NCBI RefSeq assembly: GCF_027257175.1
Contig: NZ_JAPFGD010000005.1
Location: 62,001-126,000 of the forward strand
Direction: 5' to 3'
Source of the DNA: Castellaniella sp. S9
GTDB lineage: Bacteria; Pseudomonadota; Gammaproteobacteria; Burkholderiales; Burkholderiaceae_B
DNA length: 64,000 nt
Made by a program: the position numbers and the translations under genes. Numbering within the stretch: the first letter of the stretch is position 1; every line of letters starts with the position of its first letter. Below are positions 30,473 through 38,970 of the stretch, piece after piece. The notes under the pieces were generated by a model, which saw only the letters and a program-made list of their open reading frames with translations, did no database searches and was not told where the DNA came from.

Positions 30473-31810
30473 CTAGATCGCCGCCAGGGCCGCCTGCACG
30501 GCGTCCAGGCGTTCGGCCGGCACGTGTGCCCAGCATAGGCCATCGGCCTCCAGCCGGACCATGCCATGGCCGTCGGCCGCCAGCGCCGACAGGTCGCGGC
30601 CGGCAAAGCCGCGGCCCAAAGCGTTCAGCGCCTTGGGATCGTCGAAGGGCTCGGACAGCAGCAGTTCGGCGCCGTCGACGCCAAAGAGGCGTTGGCGAAA
30701 ACGCCCGTCCTCGTCACGAAAGGACACGATGCGGGCACGACCGGCGCGCGCCGCGTCTGCGGCGGCGCGCGCGGCACCGTCGGCACGGGCCGGCGCACGC
30801 AGGCCCACCGCCTCGCGCAGGCGCGCCATGAAAGGTACGGCGATGCGCCGCGCCTTGGCGGCGCCGGCCTGCAGGATATCCTCGATCCGGCCGGGATGCG
30901 CCATGAGGTCCGCATATTGCGCGCGCATGGGTCCGATCTGCGCCTCGATGCGCTCGCACAGGGCCTGCTTGGCCTCGCCCCAGCCGAGGCCCTCCTCGAG
31001 GGCGGCCCGAAAAGCCGCGGATTCATCCGCCGAGGCGAACGCCCGGTACAGGGTCAGCAGGTGCGAGCCCTCGGCATCCTTGGGTTCGCCCGGCTGGCGT
31101 GAATCGGTGACGATGCGCGAGACAGCGGCCCGCAAGGCCTTGGGCCCGCCCTCGAACAACGGAATCGTATTGTTGTAGCTCTTGGACATCTTGCGTCCGT
31201 CCAGGCCCGGCAGCGTGGCCACCTCGTCGTCGATCTGCACCTCGGGCAGCGCGAACAATGCTTCGCCACCGCCATACAGGTGATTGAAGCGCTGGGCGAT
31301 GTCGCGCGTCATCTCGAGATGCTGGATCTGGTCGCGCCCGACCGGCACCCGATGCGCGTTGAACATCAGAATGTCGGCGGCCATCAGCACGGGGTAGGAA
31401 AACAGGCCCATGGTCACGCCGTCGTCCGGATCGACGGCGTTCGCCGTATTGGCATCGACCGAGGCCTTGTAGGCGTGGGCACGGTTCATCAGCCCCTTGG
31501 CCGTGACGCAGGCCAGCATCCAGCAAAGTTCGGGGATCTCGGGAACGTCGGACTGCCGATAGAAGGTGACGTGGTCCGGGTCCAGGCCGGCGGCCAGCCA
31601 GGTCGCGGCGATCTCGAGGCGCGAGCGGGCGATGCGGGCCGGATCGTCGCACTTGATCAGCGCATGGTAGTCGGCCAGGAAAAAGAAGGCGTCCACGCCG
31701 GGCTGGGTGCTGGACTGGATGGCGGGACGGATCGCCCCCGCGTAGTTGCCCAGATGGGGCGTGCCGGAGGTCGTGATGCCGGTGAGGACGCGCGTCGTGG
31801 TGGTGGTCAT
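30473..31810 (-). CDS. trpS: Tryptophanyl-tRNA synthetase with C-terminal extension
   Basis: A 445-residue class I tRNA synthetase. The HIGH-like motif is PHLGN (residues 18-22) and KMSKS is at 207-211. Tryptophan-site stretches such as LFSYPVLMAADILMFNAHRVPVG are typical of TrpS. Standard bacterial TrpS ends near 335 residues; here about 100 more follow an Ala/Arg-rich linker (AARAAADAARAGRARIV). The added segment (SFRDEDGRFRQRLFGVDGAEL and FDDPKALNALGRGF) looks like a small DUF1508/YegP-type beta domain, a similarity judged by eye. The extension is in frame and in the same codon style, so it is not a sequencing fusion. Confidence 0.95.
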   Translation of the reverse strand: MTTTTTRVLTGITTSGTPHLGNYAGAIRPAIQSSTQPGVDAFFFLADYHALIKCDDPARIARSRLEIAATWLAAGLDPDHVTFYRQSDVPEIPELCWMLACVTAKGLMNRAHAYKASVDANTANAVDPDDGVTMGLFSYPVLMAADILMFNAHRVPVGRDQIQHLEMTRDIAQRFNHLYGGGEALFALPEVQIDDEVATLPGLDGRKMSKSYNNTIPLFEGGPKALRAAVSRIVTDSRQPGEPKDAEGSHLLTLYRAFASADESAAFRAALEEGLGWGEAKQALCERIEAQIGPMRAQYADLMAHPGRIEDILQAGAAKARRIAVPFMARLREAVGLRAPARADGAARAAADAARAGRARIVSFRDEDGRFRQRLFGVDGAELLLSEPFDDPKALNALGRGFAGRDLSALAADGHGMVRLEADGLCWAHVPAERLDAVQAALAAI

Positions 31811-31870
31811 GCGATGGGAGCCTGTTGACTGAAGGCGCAGGAACGCCCGGGTGTTTAGGGCCTGTTCACA

Positions 31871-32962
31871 CTAGAGCGCCACCGCCACCCGGCGCTGCTC
31901 GTCCAGGTACTCGCGCGATTGCATTTCCAGCAGGCGCGACACGGTGCGGTGGAACTCGTTGGACATGGGACCCTGAGTATATAACTCGTCGGGGGGGCAT
32001 TGCGCGGACATGATGAGCTTGACCTTGTGGTCGTAGAGCACGTCCACGAGCCAGGTGAACCGGCGCGCCTCGGAGGCCTGGCGCGGCGTCATGCGCGGGA
32101 CGTCCGAGAGGATCACGGTCTGGAACCGGTCGACGAGCTCCAGATAGTCGTTCTGCGAGCGCGGGCCGCCGCACAGGGTCGCGAAATCGAACCAGACCAC
32201 CGTCCCCGCCAGTGCCAGCGCCTGGACCTGGCGGTTCTCGATGGTCAGCACCGGTTTCTGCGCCGCCGTGTCCGCCAAGCGATCGAAGGCCGCCTGCAGC
32301 TCGTCGTGCGTGGCGGCGGTGATCGGCGTGAGGTAGGTGCGCAGGGCCGCCAATGTACGGCGGCGGTAGTCCGTGCCGGCATCGACGTTCATCACGTCCA
32401 TCCGGGCCTGGATCAGCTCGATCGCGGGCAGGATGCGGTCGCGGTGCAGCCCGTCGGGATACAGGGTCGAGGGCTCGTAGTTGGAGGTCATGACGAAGGA
32501 CGTGCCGTACTCGAACAATCTGGACAGCAGGCGATAGAGGATCATGGCGTCGGCCACGTCCGACACGTGGAATTCGTCGAAGCAGATCAGGCGGTAGCGC
32601 CGGGCCACCTTGCGCGCCACGTGGTCCAGGGGGTCGGCCTCGCCGCTGACCTCGCGCAGTTCGCGATGCACGCCGCGCATGAATTCGTGGAAGTGCAGAC
32701 GCGTCTTGCGCTTGACGGGGACCGTCAGGTAGAACGCATCCATCAGGAAGCTCTTGCCGCGCCCCACCCCGCCCCACATGTACACGCCGCGCGGCACCGC
32801 CGGATGCAGGAAGAGTTTTTTCAAGGGGCTGGAGCGCTGCCGCTTGAACTCGATCCAGTCGTCGTAATAACGCTGCAGCCGCTCGACGGCGGCCTGCTGG
32901 GCGGCGTCAGCGAGGAAGCCCCGCTCGCGCAGGGCTTCCTCGTAGTATTCCCGGACGTTCAT
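31871..32962 (-). CDS. zapE: Cell division AAA+ ATPase ZapE (AFG1-like)
   Basis: A 363-residue AFG1/ZapE-type P-loop ATPase that associates with the Z-ring during late division in E. coli. Walker A is GGVGRGKS (residues 64-71), followed by the family block LHFHEFMRGVHRELR, Walker B LICFDEFHVSDVADAMIL and the sensor region FVMTSNYEP. The C-terminal VDVLYDHKVKLIMSAQ is also typical. It begins 10 bases after the lpdA stop on the same strand, forming the frequent odhA-odhB-lpdA-zapE arrangement, though no functional link to 2-oxoglutarate dehydrogenase is implied. Confidence 0.94.
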   Translation of the reverse strand: MNVREYYEEALRERGFLADAAQQAAVERLQRYYDDWIEFKRQRSSPLKKLFLHPAVPRGVYMWGGVGRGKSFLMDAFYLTVPVKRKTRLHFHEFMRGVHRELREVSGEADPLDHVARKVARRYRLICFDEFHVSDVADAMILYRLLSRLFEYGTSFVMTSNYEPSTLYPDGLHRDRILPAIELIQARMDVMNVDAGTDYRRRTLAALRTYLTPITAATHDELQAAFDRLADTAAQKPVLTIENRQVQALALAGTVVWFDFATLCGGPRSQNDYLELVDRFQTVILSDVPRMTPRQASEARRFTWLVDVLYDHKVKLIMSAQCPPDELYTQGPMSNEFHRTVSRLLEMQSREYLDEQRRVAVAL

Positions 32963-32972
32963 GCCGGGCGGA

Positions 32973-34400
32973 TCACAGGTTCAGCGTACGCTTGTCGACC
33001 GCGAGGGCGGCCTCCTTGACGGCTTCCGAGAGCGTCGGATGCGCGTGGCAGATGCGGGCGATGTCCTCGGCCGCGCCGCGGAATTCCATGATGGTCACCG
33101 CCTCGGCGATCAGTTCCGACGCCATGGGCCCGACGATATGCACGCCCAGGACTTCGTCGGTCTTGGCGTCGGCCAGGATCTTGACGAAACCGGTGGTGTC
33201 GCCCAGCGCCCGCGCCCGCCCGTTGGCCATGAAGGGGAAGCTGCCTGCCTTGTACTCGCGGCCGTCGGCCTTGAGCGCCTGCTCGGTCTTGCCCACCCAG
33301 GCGACCTCGGGCGAGGTGTAGATCACCCAGGGGATCGTGTCGAAATTGACGTGGCCGTGCTGGCCGGCGATGCGTTCGGCGACCGCCACGCCTTCCTCTT
33401 CGGCCTTGTGCGCCAGCATCGGCCCGCGCACCACGTCGCCCACCGCCCAGACGTTGGTGAGGTTGCTGCGGCAGTCCTCGTCCACCACCACGAAGCCGCG
33501 CTCGTCGAGCTTCAGGCCGACGACGTCGGCGCCCAGGCCCGCCGTGTTGGGCACACGGCCGATGGAGACGATCAGGTGGCTGACCGAGAGCTTCTGTTCG
33601 GCGCCCGCCGCGTCGGTATAGGCGACGGTGACGCTCTTGGACGAGGTCTTGACCTCGCCGATGCGCACCCCGGTCTGGATGTTCAGGCCTTGCTTGTCGA
33701 AGGCCTTGCGTGCCTCCTTGGCGACGTCGCGGTCGACGGCGGCGAGGAAGTCGGGCATGGCTTCGAGGATGGTGACCTCGGCGCCCAGGCGGCGCCACAC
33801 GCTGCCCATCTCGAGGCCGATCACGCCCGCGCCGATGATGCCGAGCTTTTTCGGCACGGCGGGAATGCGCAGCGCGCCGTCATTGGACAGCACCTGCGTC
33901 TCGTCGAACGGCACGCCCGGCAGCTCGCGGGCGCTGGAACCGGTCGCCACGATCACGTGGCGGCCCTCGAGCTCGTCCTCGGCGGCGCCGGAGACCTTCA
34001 CCAGCCAGCCGAAATCGGTCTTGGCGGCCAGGGCGCCGGTGCCGTGGAAGAACGACACTTTGTTCTTTTTGAACAAGTACAGGATGCCGTCGTTATTCTG
34101 CTTGACGACGGTGTCCTTGCGGCCGATCAGCGTGTCTAGATCGAGGCTCACGCCCTTGACCTGGATGCCGTGGTCGCCCAGGAGATGGTTGACTTGGTGG
34201 AAGTGCTCGGAAGACTGCAGCAGCGCCTTGGACGGGATGCAACCGACATTGGTGCAGGTGCCGCCGGGCGCGGGCTTGCCCGCCGCATTGGACCAGGCGT
34301 CCACGCAGGCCACCGACAGGCCGAGCTGGGCGGCCCGGATCGCGGCGATATAGCCGCCGGGGCCCGCGCCGATCACGATCACATCGAATTGTTTTGCCAT
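32973..34400 (-). CDS. lpdA: Dihydrolipoyl dehydrogenase (E3)
   Basis: A 475-residue flavoprotein that reoxidises dihydrolipoyl groups with NAD+. The FAD-binding motif is [12 protein letters not shown] (residues 9-20). The redox-active disulfide is in [13 protein letters not shown] with Cys49 and Cys54. The NAD-binding motif is [15 protein letters not shown] and the catalytic His-Glu pair lies in HAHPTLSEA near the C-terminus. The adjacency to odhA and odhB assigns it to 2-oxoglutarate dehydrogenase, although the E3 may be shared. I use the ATG of MAKQFD; another ATG four codons upstream (MSTVMAKQ) is equally in frame. Confidence 0.96.
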   Translation of the reverse strand: MAKQFDVIVIGAGPGGYIAAIRAAQLGLSVACVDAWSNAAGKPAPGGTCTNVGCIPSKALLQSSEHFHQVNHLLGDHGIQVKGVSLDLDTLIGRKDTVVKQNNDGILYLFKKNKVSFFHGTGALAAKTDFGWLVKVSGAAEDELEGRHVIVATGSSARELPGVPFDETQVLSNDGALRIPAVPKKLGIIGAGVIGLEMGSVWRRLGAEVTILEAMPDFLAAVDRDVAKEARKAFDKQGLNIQTGVRIGEVKTSSKSVTVAYTDAAGAEQKLSVSHLIVSIGRVPNTAGLGADVVGLKLDERGFVVVDEDCRSNLTNVWAVGDVVRGPMLAHKAEEEGVAVAERIAGQHGHVNFDTIPWVIYTSPEVAWVGKTEQALKADGREYKAGSFPFMANGRARALGDTTGFVKILADAKTDEVLGVHIVGPMASELIAEAVTIMEFRGAAEDIARICHAHPTLSEAVKEAALAVDKRTLNL

Positions 34401-34429
34401 GACAGTACTCATAAAGGGTGTTCGGGCGG

Positions 34430-34450
34430 CGCCCGGCCGAAGCCGGGGCG
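34430..34450 (-). other. Very stable UUCG-loop hairpin between sucB and lpdA
   Basis: The minus-strand RNA reads CGCCCCGGC, UUCG, GCCGGGCG: a GC-only stem with one bulge closed by a C(UUCG)G tetraloop. It lies in the 127-base gap between the sucB stop and the lpdA start. No T run follows, so it is more likely an mRNA processing or stability element setting the ratio of subunits than a terminator. Confidence 0.5.
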
Positions 34451-34527
34451 CACCGGAAGGGCGCACCCCCGGCATCCCCGGCGAACCACCGGCCGGGACC
34501 GCCGGGCGCGCGATGCGGAACGCGGAC

Positions 34528-35736
34528 TCAGATGCCGAGCAGCAGGCGCTGCGGATCCTCGAGGGCTTCCTTCATGGCCACGAGGGCCAGGACGGCCTCG
34601 CGGCCATCGATGATGCGGTGGTCGTAGGACAGGGCGAGATAGTTCATGGGACGGATGACGACCTGGCCGTTTTCCGCCACCGGGCGGTCCTTGGTGGCAT
34701 GGATGCCGAGGATGGCCGATTGCGGCGGATTGATGATGGGAGTCGACAGCATGGAACCGAACACGCCGCCGTTCGAGATCGAGAAGGTCCCGCCGGTGAG
34801 TTCCTCGAGGCCGAGCTTGCCGTCCTGGGCGCGGCGGCCGAAATCGGCGATCTGCTTTTCGATCTCGGCGATCGAGAGCTGGTCGGCATTGCGCAGGATG
34901 GGCACCACCAGGCCGCGCGGGCTGCCGACCGCGATGCCGATGTCGAAGTAGCCGTGATAGATGATGTCCTTGCCGTCGACCGAGGCGTTCACGACCGGAT
35001 AGCGCTTGAGGGCGGCGACCGCGGCCTTGACGAAGAAGGACGTGAAGCCGAGCTTGACGCCGTGCTCTTTTTCGAACTGGTCCTTGTACTGCTTGCGCAG
35101 GTCCATGATGGCCTGCATGTTGACCTCGTTGAACGTGGTCAGGATGGCGTTCTCGGACTGCGACTGCAGCAGGCGCTCGGCCACGCGGGCGCGCAGGCGG
35201 CTCATGGGGACGCGCTGCTCGGGGCGTCCGTCCAGGCCCACCGACGCCGGCGCCGGCGCGGCGGCCCCGCTGGATGCACCCGCGGGTGCGGCGGTGGCGT
35301 TCAGGGCATCGCCCTTGGTCACGCGGCCGCCTCGGCCGGAGCCCTCGACGGTCGCCGGGTCGATGCCTTTCTCGGACAGGATCTTGCCCGCGGCCGGCGA
35401 GGCCGCGGCGGATTTGGCGGCGGGCTTCGATTCCGCCGCGGGGGCGGTGGGGGCTTCGGGTGCGGCGGCGGGCGCTGCCGGCGCGGCCGCCTTGGCGGCG
35501 GTGTCGATGCGCGCCAGCACCTCGCCGGACGTGACGGTGCTGCCGTCGCCCTTGACGATCTCGGTCAGGACGCCGGCGGACGGCGCGGGCACCTCGAGCA
35601 CCACCTTGTCGGTTTCGACCTCGATGAGGATCTCGTCGGCCTCGACGGCTTCGCCCGGTTGTTTCTTCCAGTTCAGCAGCGTCGCCTCGGAGATCGACTC
35701 GGAGAGCTGGGGCACGAGGACTTCGGTAATGGCCAT
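34528..35736 (-). CDS. sucB: 2-oxoglutarate dehydrogenase E2, dihydrolipoyl succinyltransferase
   Basis: A 402-residue E2 core enzyme. Residues 1-75 form the lipoyl domain with the lipoylated Lys44 in ETDKVVLEV. After an Ala/Pro-rich flexible linker there is an E3-binding domain ([26 protein letters not shown]). The acyltransferase domain starts near residue 170 ([19 protein letters not shown]) and ends with the active-site motif [13 protein letters not shown]. The GTCTP-free succinyltransferase form and neighbours sucA and lpdA identify the 2-oxoglutarate complex. It starts 48 bases after sucA. Confidence 0.96.
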   Translation of the reverse strand: MAITEVLVPQLSESISEATLLNWKKQPGEAVEADEILIEVETDKVVLEVPAPSAGVLTEIVKGDGSTVTSGEVLARIDTAAKAAAPAAPAAAPEAPTAPAAESKPAAKSAAASPAAGKILSEKGIDPATVEGSGRGGRVTKGDALNATAAPAGASSGAAAPAPASVGLDGRPEQRVPMSRLRARVAERLLQSQSENAILTTFNEVNMQAIMDLRKQYKDQFEKEHGVKLGFTSFFVKAAVAALKRYPVVNASVDGKDIIYHGYFDIGIAVGSPRGLVVPILRNADQLSIAEIEKQIADFGRRAQDGKLGLEELTGGTFSISNGGVFGSMLSTPIINPPQSAILGIHATKDRPVAENGQVVIRPMNYLALSYDHRIIDGREAVLALVAMKEALEDPQRLLLGI

Positions 35737-35784
35737 AATGTGTGTTCCGTTCTATCTATTGATGTTGGCGTATCGGTGATCGTA

Positions 35785-38664
35785 CTACTTGATCAGCGAA
35801 AAGCTTTTCAGCTTGGCCGAGAAGGCCTGCTCGATCAAGTTGCGCTGCTGTTCCTGGTGCTTGGCCAGATAGCCCACGGCCGGCGAGGCCGAGGCCGCGC
35901 GGCCGGCGTAGCCGAGCTTTTGCCCGTCGGTCATGTTCTCGTAGAGGTGGTGCTGGACGTAGAACCAGGGCCCCTGGTTCTGGGGCTCGTCCTGCACCCA
36001 CACGATCTCGGTGGCATTGCCGTACTTTTGCATCTCGGCCTGGAAGGACTTGTGCGCGAACGGATAGAGCTGCTCGATACGCAGGATGGCGACGTCCTTG
36101 CGATCCTGGTCGGCACGCGCATGAACCAGGTCGTAATAGACCCTGCCCGAACACACCAGCACGCGCTTGACCTCGGCCGGCACGATATCGGCGTTGGTCT
36201 CGCCGATCACGGGCTTGAAGCCGCCCTGGGCCAGGTCCTCGAGAGGTGACGTGGCATCCTTGTGGCGCAGCAGGGACTTGGGCGTCAAGATCACCAGCGG
36301 CTTGCGGAAGGGCCGGATCATCTGGCGGCGCAGTACGTGATAGATCTGGGCGCCGTTGGTCGGCTGCACCACCTGCATGTTGTTGTCGGCGCACAGCTGC
36401 AGGAAGCGCTCGACGCGGGCGGAGGAGTGCTCGGGGCCCTGCCCCTCGTAGCCGTGCGGCAGCATCAGCGTCAGGCCGCATTGGCGGCCCCACTTGGCCT
36501 CGCCCGAGCTGATGAACTGGTCGATCACGACCTGCGCGCCGTTGGCGAAGTCGCCGAACTGCGCCTCCCAGATGGTCAGCACGTTGGGTTCCGCCGTCGC
36601 ATAGCCGTACTCGAAGCCCAGGACCGCCGCCTCGGAGAGCACCGAGTCGATGACCGTGAAGGTCGCCTGGCCGTCGGAGACGTTCTGCAGGGGTACATAC
36701 GTGCCGTCGTCCCAGCGCTCGCGCTTTTGGTCGTGCAGCACCGCATGGCGGTGGGTAAAGGTGCCCCGCCCCGAGTCCTGCCCGGTAATGCGGATGGCAT
36801 AGCCGTTAGCCACCAGGGTCGCGAAGGCCAGGTGCTCGCCCATACCCCAGTCCACGGGATGCTCGCCACGCGCCATGGCCAGGCGGTCGCCCAGGAGCTT
36901 TTTGACCAGCGGGTGCACGGTGAAGCCATCCGGCACCTGGGTGAGCCTTTCACCGATACGTGTCAGTTCCGCCAACGGAATGCCCGTGTCGGCATGGTCG
37001 GTCCATTTGGCCCCCAGGAACGGCGACCAGTCGGTGGCGTATTTGTTCTTGTAGTCGGTCAGCACGGGCTCGACCGTGCGCTGGCCGTCCTCCATGAGCT
37101 GCCGGTAGTCCTTGACCATCTGGTCGGGTTCGCCCTCGGCGAGGACGCCTTGCGCCACCAGCCGGTCGGCGTAGAGCTTGCGCGTGCCGGGGTGCTTGCC
37201 GATGCTCTTGTACATCAGGGGCTGGGTCAGCGAGGGGGTGTCCTGCTCGTTGTGGCCGAGCTTGCGGAAGCACACGATGTCGACCACGACGTCGTGCTGG
37301 AATTGCTGGCGGTAGTCCAGGGCGAGCTGCGTCACGAACACCACCGCCTCGGGATCGTCGCCGTTGACGTGGAACACCGGCGCCTCGATCATTTTGACCA
37401 CATCGGTGCAATACAGCGTCGAGCGCGTATCCCGCGGGTCCGAGGTGGTGAAGCCGATCTGGTTGTTGATGACGATGTGCAGGGTGCCGCCGGTGCCATA
37501 GCCGCGCGTCTGGGCCAGGTTGAGGGTCTCCATCACCACGCCCTGGCCGGCAAAGGCCGCGTCGCCGTGCACCAGCACGGGCAGGACCTGCAGGCCCTGG
37601 TCGTCGCCGCGGCGGTCCTGGCGGGCGCGCACGCTGCCTTCGACGACCGGATTGACGATCTCGAGGTGCGAGGGATTGAAGGCCAGCGACAAGTGGACCG
37701 GGCCGCCCCGGGTGGACAGGTCGCTGGAAAAGCCGTTGTGGTACTTGACGTCGCCGTCGCTCAGGGCCTGGCTGTGCTTGCCTTCGAATTCGGCGAACAG
37801 GTCGCCGGGCATCTTGCCCATGATGTTGACCAGCATGTTCAGGCGGCCGCGGTGGGCCATGCCGACCACGATTTCCTGGACGCCGTTGTCGCCCGCGTGG
37901 TTGACCACCTCGTCCATGGACGCGATGAAGCTTTCCCCGCCCTCGAGGGAGAAGCGCTTCTGGCCGACGTACTTGGTGTGCAGGAAGCGCTCGAGACCCT
38001 CGGCCTCGGTCACCTGCCGCAGGATGTTGCGCTTTTGCTCGACGGCGAATTCGGGCACGCCCAGCGTGGACTCGAGGCGTTCCTGGATCCAGCGCTTGAC
38101 CGTGGGATCCGAGATATGCATGAACTCGGCGCCGATGTTGCGGCAATAAGTGTCGCGCAAGGCCTTGAGGATGTCCCGCAGGGTCATCGTGTCGGCCTTG
38201 GTGAAATAGGTGTTGGTCGCTGAATAGACCTGGTCCAGGTCAGCCTCGGTCAGGCCGTAGAACGTCGGGTCCAGTTCTGGGATGTCGGGGCGATCGCGGC
38301 GCTTGAGCGGATCGAGTTCGGCCAGGCGCGAGCCCAGCGAGCGATACGCGGCGATGATGGACTGGACGTAGACCTGCTTGCCGGCGATCGCCAGGGCCTG
38401 GTCGGACGCCTGGGCCGGCCGGGCGGTGAAGGTGTTCTCGCGGGCGCGCTGGGCGAACGAGGCGATGATCGGCGCATGGGCCTGGTCGCGCGTCGCCTCG
38501 CGGCCGTCGGCGGCGGGCTGGAGCTGGAGTTGATCGAAGTAGCTGCGCCACTGATCCGGAATGGAGCCCGGATTGTCCAGATAGGATTCGTAGAGTTCTT
38601 CTACGTAGGGGGCATTGGCGCCGAAAAGATAGGAATTGGACTGGAGTTCTTGTTCCGTGGACAT
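35785..38664 (-). CDS. sucA: 2-oxoglutarate dehydrogenase E1
   Basis: A 959-residue thiamine-diphosphate enzyme catalysing decarboxylation of 2-oxoglutarate in the TCA cycle. Family landmarks: the N-terminal segment NSYLFGANAPYVEELYESYLDNPGSIP that binds E2, GMAHRGRLNMLVN, the ThDP region (INNQIGFTTSDPRDTRST) and the C-terminal LTPKSLLRHKDATSPL and WVQDEPQNQGPW. The ATG at 38664 is preceded by AAGGTG at nine bases; an in-frame GTG at 38676 lies within that ribosome-binding region. First gene of the odhA-odhB-lpdA block and divergent from maeB. Confidence 0.97.
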   Translation of the reverse strand: MSTEQELQSNSYLFGANAPYVEELYESYLDNPGSIPDQWRSYFDQLQLQPAADGREATRDQAHAPIIASFAQRARENTFTARPAQASDQALAIAGKQVYVQSIIAAYRSLGSRLAELDPLKRRDRPDIPELDPTFYGLTEADLDQVYSATNTYFTKADTMTLRDILKALRDTYCRNIGAEFMHISDPTVKRWIQERLESTLGVPEFAVEQKRNILRQVTEAEGLERFLHTKYVGQKRFSLEGGESFIASMDEVVNHAGDNGVQEIVVGMAHRGRLNMLVNIMGKMPGDLFAEFEGKHSQALSDGDVKYHNGFSSDLSTRGGPVHLSLAFNPSHLEIVNPVVEGSVRARQDRRGDDQGLQVLPVLVHGDAAFAGQGVVMETLNLAQTRGYGTGGTLHIVINNQIGFTTSDPRDTRSTLYCTDVVKMIEAPVFHVNGDDPEAVVFVTQLALDYRQQFQHDVVVDIVCFRKLGHNEQDTPSLTQPLMYKSIGKHPGTRKLYADRLVAQGVLAEGEPDQMVKDYRQLMEDGQRTVEPVLTDYKNKYATDWSPFLGAKWTDHADTGIPLAELTRIGERLTQVPDGFTVHPLVKKLLGDRLAMARGEHPVDWGMGEHLAFATLVANGYAIRITGQDSGRGTFTHRHAVLHDQKRERWDDGTYVPLQNVSDGQATFTVIDSVLSEAAVLGFEYGYATAEPNVLTIWEAQFGDFANGAQVVIDQFISSGEAKWGRQCGLTLMLPHGYEGQGPEHSSARVERFLQLCADNNMQVVQPTNGAQIYHVLRRQMIRPFRKPLVILTPKSLLRHKDATSPLEDLAQGGFKPVIGETNADIVPAEVKRVLVCSGRVYYDLVHARADQDRKDVAILRIEQLYPFAHKSFQAEMQKYGNATEIVWVQDEPQNQGPWFYVQHHLYENMTDGQKLGYAGRAASASPAVGYLAKHQEQQRNLIEQAFSAKLKSFSLIK

Positions 38665-38680
38665 TGTATGCTTCACCTTA

Positions 38681-38695
38681 CGAGTGCTTCACTCG
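38681..38695 (-). other. Tight hairpin next to the sucA ribosome-binding site
   Basis: CGAGTG and CACTCG form a perfect six-base stem with a three-base loop. It ends one base before the sucA Shine-Dalgarno sequence (AAGGTG), so it could affect ribosome access or simply keep that site single-stranded. Confidence 0.4.
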
Positions 38696-38803
38696 GACGA
38701 TGCAGGATTGAAAAACCTTCCGCGACACGGCCAGACCGGATAGCGGATAGCGGGGGCAGAAGGCAATAGTACGACGCCTTGCATAAGCCGTATTAGGATT
38801 CAA

Positions 38804-38831
38804 GTATACCCGCGAACCCCAAGGGGTATAC
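38804..38831. repeat. Inverted repeat GTATACCC / GGGTATAC between sucA and maeB
   Basis: Perfect 8-base arms (38804-38811 and 38824-38831) are separated by 12 bases that themselves hold CCCCAAGGGG. The left arm overlaps the TATACT -10 candidate for sucA. Size and placement suggest an operator for a dimeric regulator of one or both central-carbon genes. Confidence 0.5.
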
Positions 38832-38970
38832 ACTGATCGGCCCGAAATGCCCGCTTAGTGCCCGTTTCGGCCGCATCGGCGTTGGCATTAACAAACACTT
38901 CACGGGACGGACCTTCCGGGAGGCCGCCCCGCACGTCCCAAACAAAGGAAAAGCAGGAGCTCCCTACAAC

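Larger units (their letters stand above)
38665..38970. other. Divergent control region between sucA and maeB
   Basis: A 306-base gap with no supportable gene. It contains a TATACT -10 candidate for sucA on the minus strand (38803-38808), the inverted repeat listed separately, and a hairpin beside the sucA ribosome-binding site. For maeB, AGGAG lies 11 bases before the start codon, but no clear promoter pair was found on the plus strand. Confidence 0.6.

Noticed and set aside
36262-38223. 653-codon plus-strand frame
   Set aside because: Antisense shadow of sucA, which has intact ThDP-enzyme motifs throughout.
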